Source of the DNA: Pollenia angustigena
Lineage: Eukaryota; Arthropoda; Insecta; Diptera; Polleniidae
DNA length: 64,000 bases
Direction of reading: 5' to 3'
Assembly: GCA_930367215.1 (NCBI GenBank)
Contig: OV884059.1
Coordinates: forward strand, 25,940,945-26,004,944
In this document: positions 1 to 11,298 of the stretch, piece by piece
Layout: each line of letters opens with the position of its first letter
Position numbering within the stretch: the stretch's first letter is position 1
The notes under the pieces: model-generated
What the model was told of the DNA's origin: nothing
The model's input: only the letters and a program-made list of their open reading frames with translations
The model's database searches: none
Made by a program: the position numbers and the translations under genes

Positions 1-197
1 TTAAACGCGTTTAAGAACCCAAGTGTGAACATAGTATAAGACTCGTACCTAAAGTAAGTAAAAAAAACTTTATATATACCGAGTGTTGTTGTTGTTGTAT
101 GTGTATCATAGACTATACTGTATTCTATGTTTTTGTCCAAAAAAAAAAGGCTAGAATATAAGCTAGACCAATAGTTATACTAATAAAGACGATAAGA
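1..197. other. AT-rich DNA, no gene seen
   Basis: Non-coding AT-rich sequence with a short GTT-repeat tract around 84-96. I see no gene or clear repeat in it. Confidence 0.5.
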
Positions 198-200
198 TTA

Positions 201-1107
201 AGCTGGGATCACACGATTGCCGCAAATGCGCCAATATGGGACAATTTTGATTGTGCTTTATTGACGCACAATAAAGAAATTGCACCAATCAAATATTCTG
301 AAATCACACGATTGCCCTGTTTTATACAAATTAAATTGCCGCTAGTTGGTACAAAGCGAAATGGGTACAATAATTGCCGCAGCACAGTCACACGATTGTT
401 CTTACTTGACAACTATGAAAACAGCTGTTGTGGTACCTTTTATACAATTTTTTGTTGAATAGTTTTATTTGAAATATTTTAAGAAAAATGTATGAAATTC
501 CAAAAATGAACAGTCTGTTCAACAATTTCGAATGTTAACGTAATAGAAAATTTGTATGAAATAATAAAATTTAAATAATATTATTTAAATATCGGTAACT
601 AAATTCTGCAACTTTATTAATTTAACTACCGATATCGATTAGTAAAGAAAAATCTCGGATACTTTAACAAATTTTTTATTCTCGTTTTCAAGTTAACAAA
701 CATTTTCTTTAAGAAATATCAACGACAAATATCTGTAAAATAAATAATAATTAGTTTTATTTATTAAAATGCATAATAAATAAATACATATTTATCTTCA
801 TTACTTGCTAAAGGAAACATAAAAACGTAAAATTTATCAAAAAAAAGCCAAAAATTGGCGCGTATTGTGTTGTTTGATTGCCGCACAAGAAGACAATAAA
901 TATTGGTGCATTTTTGTTATTTTTATTGACGCGCGGTTGCATAGCAAACAGTCACACGATTGCCGCACTAGGGTTGCATTTGATTGGTAAAAGTAAGCAC
1001 AATATTGTCCTCGATTGGTACATGAGCCAATTGGTTGTGCAGTCAGACGATTGGTGTATTTAAAAGTGTGAAAATTGGTGTATTGCGGCAATCGTGTGAT
1101 CCCAGCT
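201..1107. mobile_element. PIF/Harbinger-like MITE, 907 bp, TTA target duplication
   Basis: The two ends are perfect inverted copies beginning AGCTGGGATCACACGATTGC, about 25 bp long, and both are flanked by TTA (198-200 and 1108-1110). A three-base TTA duplication is typical of PIF/Harbinger transposons; no transposase is encoded, so it is a non-autonomous element. Inside, the core of the terminus (TCACACGATTG) recurs in the same orientation near 304, 388, 951 and, with one change, 1042. The small open frames inside are not protein-like. Confidence 0.75.
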
Positions 1108-1397
1108 TTAGACTGTTAACAAGAGAATATATAAAATTAAACTATAGTAGTTATGTTGGCTTAAACCGTGAAAAAGAGCATGGTGTTAAGAATACGCATA
1201 CTAAAGCATAGGTTTTTAATCTAGACATAGATGTTTAAAACTAGACTAGATTCTAACATAGGCTAGATTGTAGCATAGTCTACGCCTGGCCCATTCAATA
1301 TCTCCATTTTTAAACCAAAATGTTTACTTTAATAATAATTTGTTATATTTCCCTGATTCATTATGAAAAATATCATAATGACAACATACTGTCTACC

Positions 1398-2390
1398 ACA
1401 GATGGGGGTAGTGCAATTAATATTGATTTCAATCAGCATTGCACTATCACTTAATAAAACTGCAAACAAATTAGCTTGCACTTTTTATTTTTAACGGCTA
1501 ACCTTCCGACTTAGTATTTAAATCCTTAAAACTAGGGAATACATTTATCATAAAGCGAATCCCCAAAAATATAAAATAAAAACCCCCAAAGCAAAAATTT
1601 TCTAAGACCCCATTATTGGAAACTTATATTACAATGATATAAGTTCCCACTTAAATAATGAAACAGAGAAGCTTTAGTTAGCAAAGTCGATAGAGCAGAA
1701 CATCCTGAGGTTCAACTCGAATGAGTGAAGAAAAAAAAATTTGCAATATACTAATTATTGCTTTTTTTTAAATCAAAAAATTTTTTTTTGAGTGCAAAAT
1801 TTTTTAACATCACTATAACTCATGTTTAGTGAGGCTGCTAAATTTCCGTTCATCACTTAACATCAACAAAATTATTGCTATAATTTTGTACCATACTGAT
1901 AGAAAAGGCGTCACAACGCTTATGTATTTTGACATCAGTACTATGACAAGTGTCTTCATTTTTCACCCCATAACACTTTTCATCATTGTGATGTCAGCCT
2001 TAACATCACTTGTCCAAATTGTCCTTAGGTAAAATAATGTCATCAATGGGATGACACATCGACATCACAGAAATGATGAATCGGACTCATTTTAAAAAAA
2101 ATTTCATCAGAGTGATGACTTAGTAGCATCGGAGGAATGCCTCATTAGACCCAATTTAATGACAAACTGTCATTAGGTACAGATGTTTGTTTTAATTTTG
2201 TAGTATTATTTATAGTATGACGTTTGTCATTGGATTGATGTCACTTTTTGCCTCATTGATGCCATTTGTAATAGCATTGATATCACTATTCTGATTTTAA
2301 GGCATTATAAATATGAAGATGCATTTTTCTGTGAGTCCAGCACTAACTTTGAATTGAAACTGTAAAATTAGTGCACTACCCCCATCTATG
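1398..2390. mobile_element. TIR element with GATGGGGGTAGTGCA ends, about 1 kb
   Basis: The left end reads CACAGATGGGGGTAGTGCA and the right end is its near-perfect inverse (CATAGATGGGGGTAGTGCA). I could not see a clean target duplication, so the superfamily is open. The interior (about 1805-2300) is dense in short CATCA/TGATG and GTCAT/ATGAC units that form many small stem-loops. No transposase is visible; a 67-codon frame at 1829-2032 arises from these repeats. Confidence 0.6.
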
Positions 2391-3279
2391 CTAACTACAC
2401 AATACTGTATCCATAAAACACTCGTTTTCGTAACTTTTATTAAATTGTTTGTTTTGAAAAACCTACAAAATTGCTTGTCTCATGTTGGGCACGCTTTTCT
2501 CTTAAAACAATAAAACAATAAGACTGGTCCTTCCTTTTGTAATTTAACATTTTATATTGCCCAACGCCGACTAAACTGATTAAATGTACAAAACGTTTTT
2601 TTTTGTAGTTTTCAATGGATTTTTTTTTTTAAACAAACAACTTTAATGACACAATATCACAAAAGAAATGGGGAATAAACAGAAAGACCATAAATCCAAA
2701 TGCCCGTAATACACATTGCCATGTGAAGCACAAAAAAAAAGGAAGACAAAAACCAGGGGCACCCCAAGTTACAAAAAAAAAAAAAAATCATGCAACCAAA
2801 CGACCAACCCTTAATTCAATAATTCAACAAAAATAACGTCATCAATCGTTTGTAAAGTGCAATGAATTGTTCGATAAAATATTCAGAAATTTACACATGA
2901 AACGATATTCATAGTTGGGGTTGCACTTTATGCATTGAAAGCTTTCATGATGACTGCAGGGAGAGTGTGGGAGTGTAATGACTTTTAAGTCTTTAGTTGA
3001 TATTCAAAGAGTAAATGAATCGTATTAAAATTTTAGCTGGTGTTTTTAAGCCACAAGCATAATTTAACAAAAAAAAAAATGAGGGTTGAAAATATTTAAA
3101 CGTTTTAGGGATAAAACGAATAATTTTTATTATTTGTAAAATATGTACATAAGACATTGAGTGTGGCTGAAAACTAAATAATAAATAAGACTATTGACCA
3201 AACTATTACCTAGACTTTAAACAAAACTATAGTATTTAGATGTAATATAACATATAGACCAACACAAAACCAAACCGTA
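2391..3279. other. AT-rich DNA without recognisable gene
   Basis: Homopolymer-rich non-coding DNA with no coding frame and no repeat that I could match elsewhere in the window. Confidence 0.4.
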
Positions 3280-3670
3280 CACTGAAAGAAAATCGCTTCA
3301 TTGCTGGAATGAAACCATGAAAATGTTCATTCCTGATACTCAACTGCTCATTGCAGTAATGAAATTTTCATTAATACTAAAAATACTTCCAAAAAGGGAA
3401 TTCTCTTACATTTCGTTGTACCATTAATGATGCGAAACGCGTTACATTCGGGCTATGTAAAACTTTGGTGTATGATTTGAGTTAAAAATCCATACAGTAA
3501 AATATACAAATTAACTTTTTCATTAACAATCCAGTAAAAACTTCGCCTACTTTTTCAAAATGAATAGCTTCTTTCACTCACTATTTAGTAGCTTTCTTCT
3601 ATAACTACTCCTATAACAACTTCCATAACTTTTGGGACATCCCTTGTAAAATTCATTGGTTCTTTCAGTA
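3280..3670. mobile_element. Short copy of the CACTRAAAGAA TIR family
   Basis: The left end CACTGAAAGAA followed by TTCATT units resembles the end of the 1.1 kb element at 39119-40217. A matching right end (ATTCATTGGTTCTTTCAG) lies at about 3653-3669 and is followed by TA. The interior has the same alternating TTTCATT/AATGAAA sequence. The right half overlaps another inverted-repeat unit (3531-3741), so the limits are uncertain. Confidence 0.4.
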
Positions 3671-3741
3671 AAATTGTAAGTAGTGCTTTTATTTTTTACT
3701 GATTACTTAACACATTACTTTGTAGGCGAAGTTTTTACTGG
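3531..3741. repeat. 211 bp inverted-repeat unit (20-bp perfect arms)
   Basis: CCAGTAAAAACTTCGCCTAC at 3531-3550 is matched by its exact inverse at 3722-3741. This is the form of a small MITE. No target duplication is evident, and it overlaps the right part of the element at 3280-3670, so one may be inserted in the other. Confidence 0.5.
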
Positions 3742-3789
3742 AAATGTTTTTTATTTTCTTCCCTAAATTTTCCCGCGAATCTGTAAGCT

Positions 3790-3880
3790 TGTCTGCAGGA
3801 GAACAGAGTCCTGGCGGGAATCGAACCTTCAGCCCTGGCACTGATAGACTAGCTCACTACAAGCTTGTCTACCGGGGCAC
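3790..3880 (-). repeat. tRNA-derived (SINE-like) fragment
   Basis: Read on the minus strand the segment contains AGGTTCGATTCCCGCC, a good RNA polymerase III B box and T-arm, preceded by a tRNA-like stretch that starts GCCCCGGTAG. The spacing is roughly that of a tRNA but I cannot fold a full cloverleaf, so a functional tRNA gene is unlikely. A tRNA-derived SINE head or tRNA pseudogene is the best reading. Confidence 0.45.
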
Positions 3881-4013
3881 TCACTATGCAACAAATTTGA
3901 AGTTTTGTCATGAACTTTGATGAGCGAAGTTGATTTAACGATATCCGTCTGTCCTCGTGTTTGCGGGATGGGACAAATTGGCGTGGCACAAAGTTGATTT
4001 ATTTATATCTGAG

Positions 4014-5192
4014 CGGTGCACTGTGTCACGAGGGTGGCCAAAAATGGTTAAAGTCAATGTTAGAATTTGAACGTTTTTTTTTTTTATTTATTTTTTTTAA
4101 CACTCTAGTTAGATGATATCTAAAATATCATCTTAAAATGTTTACAAATTGTAAAGGTATAGTGGTTCAAAGTTAAGATTTGTTTACAGCATACGAAATT
4201 TATGGAAAAATCCCAAATTTAATGTTTATTTATAATACTAAGAATTTGAGTATTTGAATATAACGGCTACCAAAATTTATAACAGGGTTGTAAGTGATGC
4301 TTCAGATACCGTTAGATATGTCAGATACCGTTAGAAAAAAATAGTGGTGAGGCATTGTCAAGATTTTTCAGCAACCGTGAACTTTCGTAGAGAATTTAAA
4401 AGAAAGTAGAAATAACACTTTTCCTGTTTTTTTGTATTTTTTAGCTGCAAGTATGTATTTTAATATATTTAAAGTTCAGCTGCCCGATATTGCCCGAATT
4501 CTTTTTGTGATTGTTTTTTAGTGTCAACCTCGTTGCGGATTCGCACTATTTTTCAACTGTGGCTAGAGATAAACCAAAACAGACCCTGCGATGTTATGCG
4601 TTATGTTAAAGATTTTGTAGAAAATCATTTTAAACGAGTATTATTAGAAAGGGAACAACAGAAAATAAGGCTTACTCTTTTAAAATTTTCTAACAATTGG
4701 TCTAAATATCATCGCATGAGAGATAGATTTGAAACTGAGTTGAGTGACTGGCTAGATAGCGAATTATTTGGTGAATTCATTTGTAATGTAAGTTTCCGTA
4801 TAAAGTTTTGGTTTTGCAATAAAACTAAATTATGTTATACTATATTAGGAAGCAAATAGAAGTGGTAGAGGTCGACCGAATTTTTTATTTGGGTTGTATG
4901 GGAGGTGGGCGTGCTGCTTGTCCGATTTTTTTGAAAATTGGAAATATGTTAAAATATTAATAAATATATTCACATGCAAACTGTCGCTCTTATCTGATTA
5001 CTAATTTCCAAGTTTTAACAATTTTTAAATTTAGGTTGTATGGGAGGTGGGCGTGGCACTTGTTAGACTTTCTCCAAATTTCGCATAAATACTTCTTTTC
5101 CTAAGAAAAACATTCATGCAAAATTTCACCTCCCTACTCTAGCTGCTTCTATTTTTGGCCACCCGTTGTATGAAATCGCGACACAGTGCGGT
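4014..5192. mobile_element. Candidate TIR transposon with GGGTGGCCAAAAAT ends
   Basis: The left side (GCACTGTGTCACGAGGGTGGCC...) and the inverse of the right side (GCACTGTGTCGCGA...GGGTGGCCAAAAATAG) share both blocks, separated by about 12 extra bases on the right. The flanks (about 3885-4013 and 5193-5275) look like the two ends of a dispersed fly repeat that finishes in CTCTTACTTGTTTTT, so this element seems to have inserted into such a repeat. It contains the exon-like reading frame at 4522-4787 and two copies of a GTATGGGAGGTGGGCGTG motif. Confidence 0.45.
4522..4787 (+). CDS. Candidate internal exon of an unrecognised protein, probably transposon-borne
   Basis: I do not recognise this protein. 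The segment follows a good acceptor (TTGTTTTTTAG) and ends at AAT|GTAAGT, a strong donor. Between them one frame stays open for about 88 codons with ordinary composition: charged, with Trp, Arg and Glu, for example WSKYHRMRDRFETELSDWLD. This is unlike the Lys/Asn/Phe-rich chance frames around it. There is no in-frame start needed if it is an internal exon. It lies inside the inverted-repeat element at 4014-5192, so it is most likely an exon of a transposon gene or a captured host exon. No neighbouring exon was found. Confidence 0.35.
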
Positions 5193-5275
5193 GTTTATAT
5201 AACTTTTTGTTATTATCGCACCATAGTGAAGGGTACATAAGAAAATAGCCGAACATAGCACTCTTACTTGTTTTT

Positions 5276-5732
5276 AAAAACCGCAAACTTCAATGAATAA
5301 TTTTAGAAATTACAGTTTTAAATACCGATATGGTAAAACTTTAACCTTTCCTAAAATAAAATTTCGATAGATCTTTTTAAGTGCAGACACACGCACATCT
5401 TTTTTTTTGGCCTCCTCTACCAGAATCTATTGTCGGAATGCCGATATTATGGACAAAGTTCGAAATTGTTTTAATTTGCAATGATTATTAATATTCACTG
5501 AAAAGACAAATCAATCCATCCGTACTCAAATCAAGACGAAGCGGTGTCAATAGTGCGGTAAGAACGGATTTCCTTAAATCAAATACAGAATGCTTCATTC
5601 AAGTAGTACTTATACAAGTGCTCCATATTTAGAAAACGAAACGAGATTAATATAAACACAACTAAGATGAAGTTAACCTCAAACTGTGCTTGATCCAAGA
5701 ATTTTTAAGTTGGCTTAATCCGTGGGCCTGTT
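5276..5732. other. AT-rich DNA without recognisable gene
   Basis: No coding frame or matched repeat was seen here. Confidence 0.4.
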
Positions 5733-5953
5733 TCTGGCAGTCTTGATCGAGTACTTTCTCGATTTGAAAACAATTTTATATCTAATTATTTCAGTCAATA
5801 CTGAACGAATCGGAATTGTTTTTTTAGTGCTGCAAAGCAGTAATTTGAGTTTTACAATACTGAAAAAATAATTCAGATTCGTTCAGTATTGACTGAAAGA
5901 ATTAGATATAAAATTGCTTTGGAATCGAGAAAGACTCGATCGCGACTGCCAGA
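5733..5953. mobile_element. Palindromic (fold-back) MITE, 221 bp
   Basis: Two arms of roughly 90 bases are near-complete inverses. Both begin TCTGGCAGTC, continue with GATCGAGT...TTTCTCGATT, and end in CAGTCAATACTGAACGAATC. A centre of a few tens of bases separates them. The whole unit would fold into one long hairpin. No coding content. Confidence 0.65.
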
Positions 5954-6356
5954 TGCTTCAGTGATAGAGAGAATGTTATTATTTTCTTACCCGTTACATA
6001 AATTTGTTTCACTATTGTTGTATTGTATTTCCCTATTTTATTAGCAGGCGAACTCTTAATAATAAGACATCAGCAGCATGCCCGATATGGTTTCGTAATC
6101 ATTCTAAATTTGATCCATTTAACTTTAATCAAATAGAATATGGGAATTATTATTTTACTTTTTGAGCATGAAAATAATCTATGTTTTTCTTCTTGTAGTG
6201 TTGTTGTTGTTTTTACACAAAACAAGCAAATTGTTGTTTATCTTCCTTTGTAGTGTTGTTGTTGTTTCTATATACAACTGTTACAGGCACACGCGTAGCC
6301 ACGCATAATGGTTTTTGAATATTGCAAAATTTCGGATTATTTTAAGTACTTCTAAA
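5954..6356. other. AT-rich DNA with GTT-repeat microsatellites
   Basis: Two copies of TAGTGTTGTTGTTGTT lie near 6198 and 6251. Nothing else is recognised. Confidence 0.35.
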
Positions 6357-6568
6357 CAGGGTTTAAAAAACTACGTCGAATCCAAAAACTGTCGAACAAA
6401 AAACGAAAATTTGGGTACAACTTTTCGCTTTTTGAGTTGGAATAGCAGCGACTGTTTACATTTAATGAATCAGAAGTAAAAGCAACAATTTTCTTTTGGA
6501 TAATGGCAAATGAAGAAGTGGAAGAAATTGCAGTTTTGCCACTTTGACTGCAGTTTTTTAAACGCTGC
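6357..6568. repeat. Dispersed repeat, copy 1 (second at about 9937)
   Basis: This stretch is a diverged direct copy of about 9937-10146. Shared landmarks in order are CAACTTTTCG, GACTGTTTAC, AATCAGAA, GTAAAAGCAAC, the GAAGAAAT block and GCAGTTTTTTAA. No ends or coding sequence could be defined. Confidence 0.5.
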
Positions 6569-8366
6569 TTTTTAATGTTATTCGTACTTAAAAAAACTTC
6601 AATGTAGTTCGAGTTTTTGCTTTCTGTGTTGCATTGTAGAATTTATGGCATAGAATTAATGACAAAATTTCATTGTATTTATGACAATTTTAAACTTAAT
6701 GAAACGATTTTCGTAGCGGTAATGACGCGCTACGTTGGCTCAAAAATAGACAAACTTTATTGCAGAACTTTTAAAAATCGTTACGCTTACGAAGGTTTTT
6801 TTTTTTATTAGTGTATCATATACTAAAGAGCCTTAATTGGGGATTAAGCTTCAGTGTAGGCTGTACACCATATAATTGCCTTAACCTTAGACCAAATTAC
6901 TGATTATACTATGGCCCAAACTATAGCTTTTAGACTACGAGCTATGCTATTGCCAAGTATTGTGTAGGCTTGTTTATGTGTAGTTTATATTTTAGCCTAG
7001 ACTTTGATGTATTTCTAAAAATAATTATAATTGAGTTTTTTAATGTTTGCGTGATTCAATTTTAATAATTTCATAATAAATTAATAATTTTTCATAGGTG
7101 TGTATGTATGTATTTTGAAAATAACTTTAAGTTATTTGACAACCTCAATCATATGTTGTCAGACTTTCTGATTACGGTAATTTTTTTTTTTTTTTTTGTT
7201 ATTTTTCCAACTTTCCAATACTACAACACCAAAAACTCTTTTTGCTAAGATTTATTATAAATGAATATACTTTATACATACATATGTATGTACATCATAT
7301 GTTTGTATGTATACCGTATATGAGTTTCACATTTCCATAAACTTTACTCTAAATTCCAGTTGAGCAATTAAACTCTAAATGCACTTTTTCAACTGGTTTT
7401 TTCTCTCCCATTTTGTTTTGTCTTCCACACTTTGGAAGTTTGCCGATTTCCATAAACTGGAAATTGCGTAATTTTTCTTTATTTCCAAGATTTTGTTGTT
7501 GCATTGTTCGTTGTTTCGAACACAAAACATCGTTGCAAATCGTTTTTTGTGTTCTCTTTTTTTTCTGCATAAAAATCCTGTCGTGTTGGTTTTCTAAAAG
7601 AAATCAGTTGTTCTGCAGATGTTGAAAGATTTACTTGGCCGTTTATTAAAATTAACAAAAGTGTTTTTAAGCGTTTGAGGAAAATTTATAAAAAAAAACT
7701 CCAAAAATAGTTGAAAATTTATATTGAAAAATTGTTGAAAAGCTTTTGTAAAATTTTAAGACTTAAAAAAAAACAATTTAAAACACTTCCAAAAAGGACT
7801 TAAAAATCAACAATTTGTTAAGTGTTCTCCAAATTAAAAAAAAGGTAATATTTAAAAATATTTTTTTTTTAAGATTTTGTTAATAATTTTTAATTCAAAA
7901 AACCAAAGACTTAAAAAAATAAGTTGAAATTCGTAGAAACTGTTGTTGTTTTTGCAGCACATTTTGTTGCAATGTTTATTCTATTTATTCACTGATTATA
8001 TAAACAGCAAGTTGACTTCTTTAGATTTTTTTCTTCTTAGTCTTAAACTCGACAAATAAACTATTTTCAAAAATTGCATTTAATTAAAAATATTTTATAC
8101 GGCATTATTAAATTTTAAGAATAAAGTATAAGTTTGTCGTCTTCAAATGCTATTTTTCTTGGCTTAGCAGTTTTCACATCTGCTATTATTATTATTTTTT
8201 TATTTCTAATTGTTTAAAATTTCTGGCACTTATAGTGCAAACAGGACATTTTGGCTTAAAAACGTCTGGCAACTTTGAACTCCCGAAAAACCGATATTTT
8301 TTTAAGGATTTCTTTTTAATAAATTAGTGTCAGTTTTAAAATAAAAATCAAAATTTGTTAAGCTTA
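6569..8366. other. Gene-free AT-rich stretch with microsatellites
   Basis: Poly-T and poly-A tracts and a palindromic TATG/CATA microsatellite at about 7270-7315. Short open frames such as 6617-6811 and the two overlapping antisense frames at 7349-7625 have low-complexity composition and no support. Confidence 0.4.
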
Positions 8367-8492
8367 GGGCCATTATTACAACTTGAAGTTAGCTAAAGTT
8401 AAGATTAAATTGACAGATAATAATGTGTTATCTGTCAAAAAGCGCCTGTTAACTGTCGGATAACAGCTAACGCCAAGTTATAATAATGGCCC
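8367..8492. mobile_element. PIF/Harbinger-like MITE, 126 bp, TTA target duplication
   Basis: The ends are GGGCCATTATTACAACTTG and its near-perfect inverse, flanked by TTA at 8364-8366 and 8493-8495. An internal palindrome around GACAGATAA...TTATCTGTC makes the unit almost fully self-complementary. It belongs to the same family as 17828-18031. Confidence 0.75.
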
Positions 8493-9029
8493 TTAGAAAG
8501 AACAAAAAAAAAATTCTTTTTAAAAAAGTTAAATCTGGCAACCTTGAATTCCAGCAAACCGTTGACATATTTTCAGAAAATTTTCGTCAATGAACTAGCG
8601 TGCGTTTTGAAAAACTAATTGCAGTTAAAAAAAAAATAACAAGAAGTTCCTTTTCACATAAAACAATATGGCAAAATTAGAAACTAATCAATCGATGTCT
8701 CCTAGAATTTGCTTTTGGTAAATGAAATCTTAAAGTTCTTCTGAATGTTTAACAATATTTTTTGAAAATTTTGTAGATTTGCCAAAAAAAAGTTTATTAA
8801 TAACAAGAAATTGCTCCAAAACAGTTTAAATGGCAACTTTGGTTTAAAAAAAGAGCAAAAATTTAAACAAATTTCTTACAAATTTTGACCCATGTTATAA
8901 ACAATACATTATTTTGTTGCCAGTTGTTACATTTTATTTTTCGAAATCGCCTTTCAAAGAATTTTCTTTTCAAATAGCGCAATCTGGTAACATTGATTAT
9001 TATAAACTCAAATTTGTAACACATTTAGC

Positions 9030-9060
9030 TTTAAGCAAAAAAAAAAAAAAAAAAAAAAAA
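9030..9060. repeat. Poly-A tract
   Basis: A run of about two dozen A residues; it could be a microsatellite or an old retroposon tail, but no retroposon body was recognised upstream. Confidence 0.6.
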
Positions 9061-9260
9061 ATGACTTTTTTACATTTTCTTACTATTTTTTGTAGATTTT
9101 AAATTTTTTGCTTAAAATATAGCAATAACAAGAAACTACCAAAGTATGACAATGCTGGCTTAGGATTATAATAATTAAAAAATATTGTTTTGCCTGAAAT
9201 TTTTTCCTTTCTAAGTATCTAGAAATAAAATTTAATGATTGTTATTGAATACTTATGGGT

Positions 9261-9438
9261 CGAATACGGATGACGACTAAACTGAAGTTGAGTTGTCAGC
9301 AGCGAAATAAGGCAACGCCGCTCATTTTTAAATATAAAATAAAAAATAAGAAGATTTCGTATATTTTAACAGGAGCGGCTGTGCCTAATTTCGCCGTTGG
9401 CAGCTCAAGTCTGAACTTGTGTTGCTATCCGTAATCGA
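9261..9438. mobile_element. Degenerate palindromic MITE, 178 bp
   Basis: The left arm (ATACGGATGACGACT..., GAGTTGTCAGCAGCGAAATAAGGCA, GCCGCTC) and the inverse of the right arm (TTACGGATAGCAACA..., GAGCTGCCAACGGCGAAATTAGGCA, GCCGCTC) align over about 60 bases with scattered mismatches. An AT-rich centre separates them. Confidence 0.55.
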
Positions 9439-9936
9439 CATATTAGTTATAGGTTATAGTCAGCAACTCTGGCAACTCTGACTAGGAAAAATGAATCTTT
9501 TAAATTTTAGAAATTTGTTGGTATTAAAAAAAATTAAGTCACATTTAGTAGATTTTTCAAAAAATTCATTACAGTTACTACAATCTGGTAACTCTGTTTC
9601 TGAGCAATAGATATAAGGCTATTTTTTCGACTAAAATGTGTCTTTTACTTTTTAGATCAAAGATAATTTTCGGCAATTTTAACTAATTTTGCTAAATGTA
9701 TTAGTTTTTAGAGAACATATTTTACAGTGTGGTAACTCCGGTCGAGTAAATAAATTTTCCCCCCAAAATTTTCTGTTTAACTCTTAGATATCTCCAGGTT
9801 ACTGTGATTTCGTCCATTTTTCTTTATTAAATTTTTGAGAATTTAAACACTTATGTTTAAAAATAATCAGTCTGGCTACGTTTGCTTTTACAAAAATTAG
9901 CAAACTGGAAGATCCGGCTTATGGACTCCTTTTCAG

Positions 9937-10146
9937 GGTTATAAAACCAGCAGTCGAAACCAAAATTTGTCAAACAAAAAATGAACAACTTTTCGATTTT
10001 TGAACTGGTTTGATATCGACTGTTTACCTTTAATAAATCAGAAAGTAAAAGCAACGGTTTTTTTTTTTTTTTTTGGCCAATGACAAATAAAGAAGCAGAA
10101 GAAATGTCAGTTTTTCTATCCTGACGGCAGTTTTTTAACGTTGCTA
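9937..10146. repeat. Dispersed repeat, copy 2
   Basis: A diverged direct copy of the segment at 6357-6568, interrupted by a poly-T expansion near 10057. No coding content. Confidence 0.5.
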
Positions 10147-10543
10147 CATTTTAGAGTTTGACAATGTTAAAGATTTTTTTTTTTTTTTATAAAATATAAA
10201 AGATATAAAAAATCTATTGGCCCCTTTAAAAACAAATCAGACATATTTATTTGCAAAGCTTAAGAATGTTAAGCAGTATGGCAACCCCCCTGTTTAATTT
10301 ACTTTTAGATTTCTTTAAAGGAAATAGTATTCAATATTTAATGAAAATCTTAAAGTTTTTGTTAAAAAATTTCATAATTAAAGAAATTGCCAGCTGTCAT
10401 TCTATGTGATTCTATTTAAAATAAAAATGTAGAATCAATTGTGCTTTTTTTTGGAATTGGAATTTGAAAACTGCAAAATTTAAAGTTTATCTGGCAACTT
10501 TTTATTAAACAAATATGAAAAACTATTCATTCAATTATGTTTA

Positions 10544-10668
10544 GTGCCGGTTCACACACGTCAATTATTACTCTTGAGTTTTTAGGAGAAGAAATGGCAT
10601 TTTCTTTTCCCCTCTCTCCTAAAAACTCAAGACTTGACGAGTCATAATTGACGTGTGTGAACCGGCAC
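10544..10668. mobile_element. PIF/Harbinger-like MITE, 125 bp, TTA target duplication
   Basis: GTGCCGGTTCACACACGTCA and its exact inverse form the ends, flanked by TTA at 10541-10543 and 10669-10671. The arms continue (CTTGAGTTTTTAGGAGA), so nearly the whole unit folds as a hairpin. Confidence 0.8.
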
Positions 10669-11150
10669 TTATATTAAAATTCTTTTTTTTTACATTTTTG
10701 TAAGAATTTAATTTGAAAATGTTTTATATTTTCCATAAACTAAGTAAAAAACCTGAAACTACTACAAACTCTTTATTCCATTGCCATCTGTTTTGTAAAT
10801 AAATAAGTATTTTTTTAAAACTTACCACATTTTAGGACCAAAGGGAAATTTCAGGTCCTGAAAAGAAAGAAAAGTTTTCGTTAGCCTTTTACGAGAAAAA
10901 AATTTATAAAAAATGCTCATCACATCATGTTCAAACTTTTGTTCAAGCAATTTTCAAACGAGCAACTTAAAATGCCGCTTTAGAGAAGACGAAAAGAACT
11001 TTGAGATTTAAAAAATTATTTGTATAAGAAATTCTATTTGAAATCATTTGAAGGAAATTTTTATTGCCGGCAGGCTTTTCAGCAATTCACAAATTTTTTT
11101 TATTTTATTCTGTTTAATAGTCTACAATTACTTTCTATAGTTATCCCTTA

Positions 11151-11298
11151 GTCTGGGTTCACACTATGAAAGTTTTATTTTAGAAATTCTAAGTTTATTG
11201 GTGAAAAGGGAAGAGAGATAAGAATTGAATATTCTCTTTCCCCTTCACCAGTAATTTCAGACTTTCCGAAAAAAAACTTTCTTAGTGTGAACCAAGAC
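11151..11298. mobile_element. PIF/Harbinger-like MITE, 148 bp, TTA target duplication
   Basis: Ends GTCTGGGTTCACACTATGAA and GTCTTGGTTCACACTAAGAA are inverted and flanked by TTA at 11148-11150 and 11299-11301. The end sequence resembles that of 10544-10668 (GGTTCACAC core), suggesting related transposase recognition. Confidence 0.75.

Noticed and set aside
3790..3880. Functional tRNA gene on the minus strand
   Set aside because: A B box is present, but I could not form an acceptor stem or a proper anticodon arm, so it is listed as SINE-like.
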